In this document: piece by piece, positions 7,347 to 12,733 of the stretch
How positions within the stretch are numbered: position 1 is the first letter of the stretch
How the letters are laid out: each line of letters starts with the position of its first letter
From: an uncultured beta proteobacterium
GTDB lineage: Bacteria > Pseudomonadota > Gammaproteobacteria > Burkholderiales > Rhodocyclaceae
Reading direction: 5' to 3'
Length of the DNA stretch: 12,733 nucleotides
NCBI GenBank assembly: GCA_903933395.1
Contig: CAIZKA010000182.1
Coordinates: forward strand, 1-12,733
Position numbers and translations under genes: made by a program
The notes under the pieces: model-generated
What the model was told of the DNA's origin: nothing
The model's input: the letters and a program-made list of their open reading frames with translations, nothing else
Databases searched by the model: none

Positions 7347-9800
7347 ATGACCATGGTCGACCAATCCTGCTACCACTGCGGCCTGCCGATTCCGGCGGGC
7401 GTCGCTCTTTCCGTCGAAATTGGCGGGCAGCGGCGCGAGATGTGCTGCGCCGGTTGTCAGGCGGTGGCGCAGGCCATCGTCGCCAACGGTCTGGCCGAGT
7501 ACTACCGCCATCGCGATGCGATGCCTGAAAGCCCGCGTGAAGCGCTGCCGCAAATCGTCGCCGACTTCGTCCTGTTCGATCATCCCGATGTGCAGAGGAA
7601 CTTCGTGCGCCGGGCCGAGGGGGCGGCGGGGGAACACGAACAGGAGGCGGCGCTGATCCTCGAGGGCATCACCTGCGCCGCCTGCGTCTGGCTCAATGAA
7701 TCGCACGTGCGGCGCCAGGCCGGTGTGACCGCGATCGACATCAACTACACCACGCGCCGCGCGCGGGTGCGCTGGGACGAGCGCGTCACCAAGCTATCGG
7801 CGATTCTCGAAGCCATCGCGGCGATCGGCTACCGGGCCCATCCCTACGATGTCGGCCGTTCCGAGGAACTGGCGCAGAAGGAGCGCAAGGCCGCGCTGTG
7901 GCGCCTCTTCGTCGCCGGCTTCGGCATGATGCAGGTGATGATGTATGCCATACCGGTGTATCTGGCGGACGGCGACATGACGCCGGACATCGAGCAACTG
8001 ATGCGCTGGGCCAGCCTGATCCTGACGGTACCGGTGATCGGGTATTCCGCCGCGCCGTTCTTCGTCAGCGCCTGGCGCGACCTGAAGCTGCATCGTGTCG
8101 GCATGGATGTGCCCGTGGCGCTGGGCGTCGGCGCGGCGTTTGCCGCCAGCGTCTGGGCCACGCTGATCGCTGCGGGCGAGGTGTATTTCGATTCGGTCAC
8201 CATGTTCGTTTTCTTCCTGCTTTCGGGGCGCTATCTGGAAATGATGGCGCGACAGAAGGCGGCGCGCAGCGTCGAGACCCTGGCCCGCGCGATTCCGGCT
8301 TTCGCCACGCGCCTGGCTTCATGGCCTGCAACGAGCGCGGATGCGGCCGGCGAGCGCGTCGCCGTGGCCGAACTCCGTGCCGGCGACGCGGTACGGGTCA
8401 AGCCGGGCGAGACGGTGCCGGCCGACGGCTGCGTGCTCGATGGCGAGAGTGCCGCCGATGAATCGCTTCTGACCGGCGAGAGCCGACCGGTGCCGAAGCG
8501 GGTCGGCGATGTTCTGACCGGCGGCAGCACGAATACGGCGAGCCCGCTGGTGATGCGGGTCGAGCGCGTCGGCGAGGACACGCGCGTGGCGGCTATCCAG
8601 CGTCTGATGGAGCGCGCCGCGGCCGAAAAGCCGCGCCTCGTCGAAATGGCCGACCGCATCGCCGGGCGTTTCATCGTGGCCCTGCTGTTGCTGGCAGTGG
8701 TGACGGCGCTGGCCTGGTGGTGGATCGATGCTTCGCGCGCCCTGTGGATTTTTGTCGCCGTGCTGGTTGTGAGTTGTCCCTGCGCGCTGTCGCTGGCGAC
8801 ACCGGCGGCATTGACGGTGGCGACAGGTGCGCTGGCCGCGCGCGGCGTGCTGGTGACGCGCGGTCATGCGATCGAGGCACTGGCGCGGGCCGACCGCTTC
8901 ATTTTCGACAAGACCGGCACATTGACGACGGGGCAAATGCAACTGGTGGAGGTCATCCCCGTTCGTGGTGAGGCCGCGCTGGCGCTGGCGATGGCGGCGG
9001 CTCTCGAACGCGGCTCCGAACACCCCATCGCTCGAGCCCTGGCTGCCGGAGGCGCGGATACCGGGCTTGAGGTTTCCGCAGTGCGTGCCACTACCGGGTC
9101 GGGCGTTGAAGGCATGATAGTCGGGCGGACCTGGCGCCTCGGGCGCCCGGAATTCGTTGCCGCCATGCATGGTCTGGCGGCGCCCCCTGAAGTCCAGTCA
9201 ATCGTCGGCGCCGGCGACACGGTGATCGCGTTGGGCAATGGCGAAGAATGGCAGGCGTTTTTCCGCTTGAGCGACAGCCTGCGCCCGGAGGCTACGGCCA
9301 TGAGCGCCGTGCTGTCTGCGGCCGGCATCAAGCTGTCAATCTTCAGCGGCGATGCGTCGGCCGCCACGGCGCGGGTGGGTGCGGCGCTGGGAATCGCGGA
9401 TAGCCGCGGCGGGCTTTCGCCGGAGGACAAGCAGGCGGCACTCAAGGCCCTGCAGGCGGCCGGCGAGACCGTGGCCATGGTCGGCGACGGAGTCAATGAC
9501 GCCCCGGTGCTGGCACAGGCGCAGGTGTCGATCGCCATGGGTGGCGGCGCCGACCTGGCGCGCGCCAACGCCGATATCGTGCTGCTCGGCAATGACCTGC
9601 AGGCGCTGCCGCAAGGCCTGGTACTGGCGCGGCGCACCGTGCGTATCGTCAGGCAGAACCTGGTGTGGGCCTTCGCCTACAATTTCCTTGCCATCCCGCT
9701 GGCCATGGCCGGCTGGGTGACTCCCTGGATGGCCGGCATCGGCATGTCGGCCAGTTCCCTCCTCGTGGTACTCAATGCCCTGCGTCTGCAAAGAAACTGA
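7347..9800 (+). CDS. ccoI: Copper-transporting P1B-ATPase for cbb3 oxidase assembly (CcoI/FixI)
   Basis: This 817-residue P-type ATPase of the inner membrane is predicted to export copper for cbb3-type cytochrome oxidase maturation. It begins with the cysteine-rich domain typical of CcoI (CYHCG at 8-12, CCAGC at 33-37) and then a heavy-metal-associated domain with GITCAAC (C110, C113). The pump core shows TGES (376-379), the transmembrane CPC (477-479), the phosphorylated D521 in DKTGTLT, the HP dipeptide (559-560) and GDGVND (713-718). All catalytic motifs are intact and the length is usual. The CPC motif and the ccoS gene directly behind it (TGA then ATG, no gap) separate it from general CopA exporters. 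AGGA at 7332-7335 inside a dispersed repeat lies 11 nt before the chosen ATG. A second ATG at 7353 is possible. Confidence 0.95.
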   Translation: MTMVDQSCYHCGLPIPAGVALSVEIGGQRREMCCAGCQAVAQAIVANGLAEYYRHRDAMPESPREALPQIVADFVLFDHPDVQRNFVRRAEGAAGEHEQEAALILEGITCAACVWLNESHVRRQAGVTAIDINYTTRRARVRWDERVTKLSAILEAIAAIGYRAHPYDVGRSEELAQKERKAALWRLFVAGFGMMQVMMYAIPVYLADGDMTPDIEQLMRWASLILTVPVIGYSAAPFFVSAWRDLKLHRVGMDVPVALGVGAAFAASVWATLIAAGEVYFDSVTMFVFFLLSGRYLEMMARQKAARSVETLARAIPAFATRLASWPATSADAAGERVAVAELRAGDAVRVKPGETVPADGCVLDGESAADESLLTGESRPVPKRVGDVLTGGSTNTASPLVMRVERVGEDTRVAAIQRLMERAAAEKPRLVEMADRIAGRFIVALLLLAVVTALAWWWIDASRALWIFVAVLVVSCPCALSLATPAALTVATGALAARGVLVTRGHAIEALARADRFIFDKTGTLTTGQMQLVEVIPVRGEAALALAMAAALERGSEHPIARALAAGGADTGLEVSAVRATTGSGVEGMIVGRTWRLGRPEFVAAMHGLAAPPEVQSIVGAGDTVIALGNGEEWQAFFRLSDSLRPEATAMSAVLSAAGIKLSIFSGDASAATARVGAALGIADSRGGLSPEDKQAALKALQAAGETVAMVGDGVNDAPVLAQAQVSIAMGGGADLARANADIVLLGNDLQALPQGLVLARRTVRIVRQNLVWAFAYNFLAIPLAMAGWVTPWMAGIGMSASSLLVVLNALRLQRN

Positions 9801-10004
9801 ATGGACATCCTTTATCTCCTGATTCCCTTGTCGCTGGTGCTGGTCTTTGTCATCGCCGCGCTGTTCTGGTGGTCGTTGAAGACCGGGCAGTACGAGGATC
9901 TCGACGGGCCCGGTCACCGCATCCTGATGGATGACGATCGCGCCGACGTCCCCAAAACCCGAAACACTGTTGACCCAGATCAAGGTGCCGAGAGAGAGAA
10001 ATAA
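9801..10004 (+). CDS. ccoS: cbb3-type cytochrome oxidase assembly protein CcoS
   Basis: A 67-residue single-span inner-membrane protein. Residues 4-23 form the membrane helix, and FWWSLKTGQYEDLDGPGHRIL (22-42, broken here as FWWSLKTGQ plus YEDLDGPGHRIL) is the family signature. CcoS is needed for placing cofactors in CcoN of the cbb3 oxidase. It starts on the base after the ccoI stop, so translation is probably coupled. Beyond residue 46 the tail is polar and variable, and its last codons contain an FNR box (9970-9983). No ccoG or ccoNOP follows. Confidence 0.93.
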   Translation: MDILYLLIPLSLVLVFVIAALFWWSLKTGQYEDLDGPGHRILMDDDRADVPKTRNTVDPDQGAEREK

Positions 10005-10011
10005 CCATACT
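9970..10011 (+). promoter_or_regulatory. Predicted class II FNR-dependent promoter
   Basis: TTGACCCAGATCAA (9970-9983) matches the FNR consensus TTGATNNNNATCAA at 9 of 10 defined bases and has the full TTGA-N6-TCAA core. Placing its centre at -41.5 puts the start at 10018 and the -10 hexamer at 10006-10011. The bases there are CATACT, 4 of 6 to the consensus, keeping the important A at -11 and T at -7. The spacing agreement is exact. The box lies within the variable 3' end of ccoS. Confidence 0.6.
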
Positions 10012-10017
10012 TGACCC

Positions 10018-10100
10018 GGGTTTTATGGTGATGGCTTTACGCCGTTGCCTCAAGGCTCTCTGTTGGGGTTAGGGGTGCGCGCTGCGCACCCTTTTTTTTT
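10018..10100 (+). ncRNA. Candidate FNR-activated small RNA
   Basis: The predicted transcript is about 83 nt and holds no plausible reading frame. It folds as a 5' stem-loop, GGTGATGGC (10027-10035) with GCCGTTGCC (10041-10049) around TTTAC, relying on three G-U pairs, as expected of RNA and not of DNA sites. A single-stranded stretch (10050-10072) containing CTCTCTGTTGG follows, then an intrinsic terminator with nine T. This is the usual layout of an Hfq-type small RNA. FNR-induced small RNAs (FnrS in E. coli, AniS in Neisseria) are known, but no sequence relation is claimed. The region could instead be only the 3' leader and terminator of ccoS. Confidence 0.5.
10073..10100 (+). terminator. 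Strong intrinsic terminator after ccoS / candidate small RNA
   Basis: GGGTGCGC (10073-10080) pairs perfectly with GCGCACCC (10084-10091) around GCT, followed by nine T. It ends the ccoI-ccoS transcript and the candidate small RNA. It also isolates the rrf2 promoter downstream. Confidence 0.93.
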
Positions 10101-10126
10101 GCCACTTCCGAAGACATCCAACTGGT

Positions 10127-10158
10127 TTGAGGTGAGTCAGACTTTAGCTGACCCTCAA
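10127..10158. repeat. Bulged inverted repeat upstream of the rrf2 promoter
   Basis: TTGAGG (10127-10132), a three-base bulge TGA, and GTCAG (10136-10140) pair with CTGAC (10148-10152) and CCTCAA (10153-10158) around ACTTTAG. This makes 11 perfect pairs. The left half also reads TTGA-N6-TCAG, one base off the FNR-family core. It may be a regulator site, but no factor can be named. Confidence 0.4.
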
Positions 10159-10186
10159 GTCATTTACGCCGTAGCGGTGAATGTGT

Positions 10187-10213
10187 ATATTAAGATATTC
10201 ATATCTTTATAAT
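10187..10213. promoter_or_regulatory. Palindromic operator overlapping the rrf2 promoter
   Basis: ATATTAAGAT (10187-10196), six bases, then ATCTTTATAA (10203-10212) form a 26-bp palindrome with 8 of 10 arm pairs. The inner AAGATAT/ATATCTT is perfect. A perfect -10 box TATAAT occupies 10208-10213, while the -35 region is poor. The predicted start near 10220 leaves a leader of only about 14 nt. A second copy precedes ompW (11762-11787). Overlap with the -10 suggests repression, probably by the Rrf2 protein encoded next. Confidence 0.6.
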
Positions 10214-10233
10214 CTCCCGCTAGCCCGTCGACG

Positions 10234-10803
10234 ATGATTCTGTCCCGCACCAGCCAATATGCCATTCAGGCTCTGATTTTTGTGGCGACCCAGCCGCGCG
10301 GTGTTCCCGTATTGATCCGCACGGTCGCCGAGCATCTCCAAGTTCCGCCGCCGTATCTTGCGAAAATCATGCAAAGCCTCAGCCGGGGGAAACTGATCAA
10401 TTCCTTTCGCGGACGCTTGGGTGGCGTATGCCTGCGCGAGGGCGGCGAAAAGACCGATCTGATGCAGATTCTCACCCTGATCGAAGGACCGGGATTGACC
10501 GAAAACTGCGTTCTCGGACTCAAGACATGTGGCGACGAGACGGCTTGCCCGATGCACGCCCAGTGGACGCCGATCAAGACCAAGATCGTGAAGCTGTTGA
10601 CCCAGCAGACGCTGGGAAAACTCGCCGCCGCCGTTCGGAGCGGAAAGTATCGACTTACCGAACTGCCGTTTGCGCTGCTCGAGCAGAAAGACGTGGCGCG
10701 CAGCACGGGACTAAAAAATTCCCCTTTGACTCAGGCTGCGCGAGCCCGCTCCTCAGGCGCCGCGCGGACGGCTTCGGTCAAAGAGGCTAAGCAACGCACG
10801 TAG
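10234..10803 (+). CDS. Rrf2-family transcriptional regulator, probable Fe-S sensor
   Basis: A 189-residue Rrf2-family protein (the IscR/NsrR superfamily). It starts with the family's MILSRTSQYAIQALIFVA, followed by a winged helix-turn-helix (about 25-66, with VAEHLQVPPPYLAKIMQSLSR, 21 residues, shown here only up to the recognition helix LAKIMQSL). Three cysteines, C92, C99 and C105, in NCVLGLKTCGDETACPMHAQW lie where IscR and NsrR bind an Fe-S cluster, though spacing is x6/x5, not the x5/x5 of IscR. It may sense redox, iron-sulfur status or nitric oxide. The last 35 or so residues are an Ala/Arg/Ser-rich tail beyond the usual 150-residue length. No Shine-Dalgarno is seen, and the start is chosen from the family N-terminus. 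The fnr gene begins 23 bp after its stop, probably in one operon. Confidence 0.88.
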   Translation: MILSRTSQYAIQALIFVATQPRGVPVLIRTVAEHLQVPPPYLAKIMQSLSRGKLINSFRGRLGGVCLREGGEKTDLMQILTLIEGPGLTENCVLGLKTCGDETACPMHAQWTPIKTKIVKLLTQQTLGKLAAAVRSGKYRLTELPFALLEQKDVARSTGLKNSPLTQAARARSSGAARTASVKEAKQRT

Positions 10804-10826
10804 CGCTATCGTGTATCAGGACGCTT

Positions 10827-11591
10827 ATGAAAACGCGACATAGCTCGAAGGTGACCCCATTCCGTCTGGCGGCCGATCAGAACTGCGAGCCGATTGCCTG
10901 CGCACAATGCGGTGTTTATCAGTTATGCCTGCCGCTTGGCTTGCTTCAGGCCGATTTGACGCTCCTGGAGAGCATCGTCAAACGCAAGGAACTGTATAAA
11001 CGCGGGCAGCTTTTGTACCGGGCGGGAGATCCATTCGATTTTATCTACGCCATTCGCAGCGGATCGGTCAAGACCTACGTTTGCACTCAGGATGGCCGCA
11101 CGCAGATTACCGGCTTCCACATTGCGGGCGAACTGGTAGGACTGAGTGCGCTTGCATCGGGGCGGTACAGCAGCGAAGCTCGAGCGCTCGAGGCGACCTC
11201 GGTGTGTCGCGTCGAGGCCGAGCGGCTGGATGAACTGGCGCAAAAGATCCCGTCGATTCAGTACCAGATGTTGAAAATCATGAGCGGACACATTCGCCGG
11301 GACGAGGAGTTGATGCTATTGCTCGGCAAGAGAAGTGCCGACGAACGCCTGGCGGAGTACCTGCTTGGATTGTCGAGGCGATTTGCCACGCGCAATTATT
11401 CCGCGACGGAGTTCCACTTGAGTATGTCGCGCGGTGATATCGGTAATTATCTCGGCATTGCCGAGGAGACCGTTTGCCGAATTCTGGCCCGTTTTCAGGA
11501 GGCGGGCCTGATCGTCACGAATCGGCGTGAGGTTCGGCTGGTTGATCTTCCGCAACTGGAAGCGGTGGGAAGAATCAGCGCCGCTGCTTGA
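10827..11591 (+). CDS. fnr: FNR-type oxygen-sensing transcription regulator
   Basis: A 254-residue CRP/FNR-family activator. The four cluster ligands match E. coli FNR in spacing: C25, C28 and C34 (ACAQCGVYQLC) plus C127. The cyclic-nucleotide-like sensory domain covers about 45-150 and the dimer helix follows (MLKIMSGHIRRDEELMLLLG). The helix-turn-helix is at about 199-222 (SMSRGDIGNYLGIAEETVCR). It should bind TTGAT-type sites without oxygen. In the recognition helix, E214 and R218 correspond to E209 and R213 of FNR, but S212 is replaced by C217. AGGA precedes the ATG at good distance (CAGGACGCTT). Neighbouring ccoIS and ompW are classical FNR targets in other bacteria, and an FNR box lies at 9970-9983. 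Confidence 0.94.
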   Translation: MKTRHSSKVTPFRLAADQNCEPIACAQCGVYQLCLPLGLLQADLTLLESIVKRKELYKRGQLLYRAGDPFDFIYAIRSGSVKTYVCTQDGRTQITGFHIAGELVGLSALASGRYSSEARALEATSVCRVEAERLDELAQKIPSIQYQMLKIMSGHIRRDEELMLLLGKRSADERLAEYLLGLSRRFATRNYSATEFHLSMSRGDIGNYLGIAEETVCRILARFQEAGLIVTNRREVRLVDLPQLEAVGRISAAA

Positions 11592-11718
11592 CGGGTTGCT
11601 TGCCGGCAAGGCCGCTTGCCCGGTCGTGCGAAATTGTCATCGATGTCGAGGCCGGGCACCAGCCGCGCCCGCCAATGGCTCATTCATGAGCATGAGTATC
11701 GTTGCGCAGACAAGAAGG

Positions 11719-11732
11719 TTGACCTGCGTCAG
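11719..11732 (+). promoter_or_regulatory. FNR-like site upstream of ompW
   Basis: TTGACCTGCGTCAG has the core TTGA-N6-TCAR, 7 of 8 to the FNR-family core. Its centre is about 68 bp before the start inferred from the -10-like box at 11782-11787, near but not exactly at a usual upstream-activator position. OmpW is an FNR target in E. coli. The evidence from the sequence alone is weak. Confidence 0.35.
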
Positions 11733-11761
11733 GATTCCCGAAAATACTCGAGGCCGCGCTC

Positions 11762-11787
11762 ATATTAAGATAAGATCATCCTAATAT
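11762..11787. promoter_or_regulatory. Palindromic operator overlapping the ompW promoter
   Basis: ATATTAAGAT (11762-11771), six bases, then ATCCTAATAT (11778-11787): arms pair at 9 of 10 positions. The left arm is identical to that of the rrf2 operator and the spacer length is the same. TAATAT (11782-11787) is a -10-like element at nearly the same place within the palindrome as TATAAT in the rrf2 copy, and again no good -35 is present. Confidence 0.6.
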
Positions 11788-11938
11788 CGTTACATGAGGG
11801 TGTTGTGGCATCGAGGCCTGCTGACCGGCGAAGGAAACTGTTCCCGAGATGAGGTGCCGCCGGAAGTTCTGGAGCCGCTGACCCGAAGAATTCAACCCTT
11901 TTGCCAATTCATTTTTTTATACAGGAGTGTTATTCATC

Positions 11939-12655
11939 ATGATGAAGAAAATCATTGCGGTCTCTCTGGCCGCTTCAAGCCTTGTCTTTGCTGCAGGTGC
12001 ACATGCCGAAGCCGGCGATATCGTGGTTCGCCTGCGCGCCACCAACGTGGCTCCGGATGAAAGCAGCAGCCTGGGCAAGAAGACTGACCAGGCCTATGGT
12101 ACGGGTACCGCTAATTTGCTTTACGGATCCGCCAATGCCAACTTGAAGGTCGATAGCAACCTGATTCCCGAAATCGACTTTTCCTACTACTTCACCAAGA
12201 ATCTGGCTGCGGAACTGATTCTGGCGACGGGCACGCGTCACGACGTGAAAACCTCGAGCATTGGTGCCGCGATGACAACAAACAAACTGGGCAGCGTCGA
12301 CCTTCTGCCGCCGACCCTGACCCTGCAATGGCACTTCATGCCTGACCAGACCTTCGACCCGTACCTCGGTGCCGGCGCCACCTATGTCTACAGCCTGGAC
12401 AAGAAATTGACGGCACAGACCATTCTCGGCCCGCAAAAAATCAAGATCGAGAACGACATGTGGGGCGGCGCGCTGCAGGCCGGTCTCGACATCAACCTGA
12501 AGGATCGCTGGCTGGTCAACTTCGACGTCAAAAAACTCTGGTTCGGCACCGACGTGAAGCTGAGCGCGCCTGTTCTGGGAGCTGGCTGGAGGAAGATCGA
12601 CAGTCTGGACATCAACCCCTGGGTCATCAGTGTCGGTATCGGCAAGAAGTTCTAA
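11939..12655 (+). CDS. ompW: Outer membrane protein OmpW
   Basis: A 238-residue protein starting with a clear signal peptide (MMKKIIAVSLAASSLVFAAG, then AHA) and predicted cleavage before E24. The mature part has OmpW family segments: GDIVVRLRATNVAPDESS, IDFSYYFTKNLAAELILATG, LLPPTLTLQWHF, FDPYLGAGATYVYS, INLKDRWLVNFDVKKLWF and a closing strand INPWVISVGIGKKF with terminal Phe. OmpW is an eight-stranded outer-membrane barrel with a hydrophobic channel, and in several proteobacteria it responds to oxygen shifts. AGGAG at 11923-11927 lies 11 nt before the chosen ATG. The ATG at 11942 and a GTG at 11927 are alternatives. Upstream operator and FNR-like site suggest control by the two regulators encoded just before it. 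Confidence 0.95.
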   Translation: MMKKIIAVSLAASSLVFAAGAHAEAGDIVVRLRATNVAPDESSSLGKKTDQAYGTGTANLLYGSANANLKVDSNLIPEIDFSYYFTKNLAAELILATGTRHDVKTSSIGAAMTTNKLGSVDLLPPTLTLQWHFMPDQTFDPYLGAGATYVYSLDKKLTAQTILGPQKIKIENDMWGGALQAGLDINLKDRWLVNFDVKKLWFGTDVKLSAPVLGAGWRKIDSLDINPWVISVGIGKKF

Positions 12656-12680
12656 GGAAGTGCTGAACAGGCCCAATTCG

Positions 12681-12733
12681 TCATTTCGGGCTTGACCCGG
12701 AATCCATGCGTTTTCAGGCACCGGGACTGTGGC
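12681..12733. repeat. Dispersed hairpin repeat after ompW, cut by window end
   Basis: TCATTTCGGGCTTGACCCGG followed by AATCCATG (12681-12708) contains TTTCGGG (12684-12690) paired with CCCGGAA around CTTGA, seven pairs with one G-U. It belongs to the GTCATTCCGGGCTTGACCCGGAA type found in many proteobacterial genomes. There is no T-run, but it may slow transcription at the end of ompW. A second arm would lie beyond the window. Confidence 0.6.

Larger units (their letters stand above)
11592..11938. other. Intergenic region between fnr and ompW
   Basis: No gene is seen in these 347 bases. A hairpin GGCAAG-gccg-CTTGCC (11605-11620) just after fnr has no T-run. An inverted repeat GCTCAT-tc-ATGAGC lies at 11678-11691. 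An FNR-like site and a palindromic operator follow, listed separately. If transcription starts near 11794, the ompW leader is about 145 nt, long enough for post-transcriptional control. Confidence 0.6.

Noticed and set aside
7165..7350. Frame ending in RHPRVGGDP...IPAFAGMKTS
   Set aside because: This is the well-known false peptide made by translating the dispersed palindromic repeat; the upstream part is a shadow of the dehydrogenase gene.
11605..11620. Hairpin after fnr as an intrinsic terminator
   Set aside because: The stem is only six pairs and no T-run follows.
11901..11923. TTGCCA and TATACA as an ompW promoter
   Set aside because: The spacing is only 11 bp, and the -10 would overlap the Shine-Dalgarno sequence.

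Overview
The window reads as a chromosomal segment of a GC-rich betaproteobacterium, most likely Rhodocyclales or a close relative. The grounds are the ileS-lspA-fkpB-ispH gene order, a cbb3-oxidase assembly pair (ccoI-ccoS) beside an FNR gene, an FNR-type OmpW porin, and dispersed GTCATTCCCGC-type palindromic repeats. The lineage call is inference from gene content and style, not from a search. Every large gene is on the + strand.

Bases 1-2604 carry the 3' end of ileS, then lspA, fkpB and ispH. The last three overlap by a few bases. The usual tight ileS-lspA junction is opened here by 215 bp holding three consecutive hairpins. Next comes tRNA-Thr(CGU) (2689-2764) with a strong promoter and its own terminator.

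Bases 2765-6430 hold two genes without an obvious housekeeping link: a divergent MBOAT-like membrane protein (2864-4240) and an LTA-synthase/MdoB-type membrane sulfatase-fold transferase (4295-6283). The segment ends in a sequence resembling the 3' half of a tRNA (6391-6429), followed by a terminator-like hairpin. This is what an old insertion at tRNA-Thr could leave behind, although no integrase is present. The pair looks like a two-enzyme envelope-glycan modification unit (acyl transfer plus phospho-substituent transfer).

Bases 6489-10004 encode an HSD10-like short-chain dehydrogenase, then, after a palindromic repeat that supplies its ribosome binding site, the copper P1B-ATPase CcoI and the small assembly protein CcoS. 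The structural ccoNOP genes are not in the window.

Bases 9970-12655 form an oxygen/redox regulatory block: an Rrf2-family regulator with three cysteines, an FNR with all four Fe-S cysteines, and ompW. A near-perfect FNR box at the end of ccoS is placed exactly 41.5 bp before a predicted start point, with a matching -10 box. The predicted transcript of about 83 nt folds into a stem-loop, a single-stranded linker and a strong intrinsic terminator, so it is a candidate anaerobically induced small RNA. The rrf2 and ompW promoters share the same palindrome (ATATTAAGAT-N6-ATCYTWATAW), overlapping a -10 element in both. This suggests that the Rrf2 protein regulates itself and ompW.
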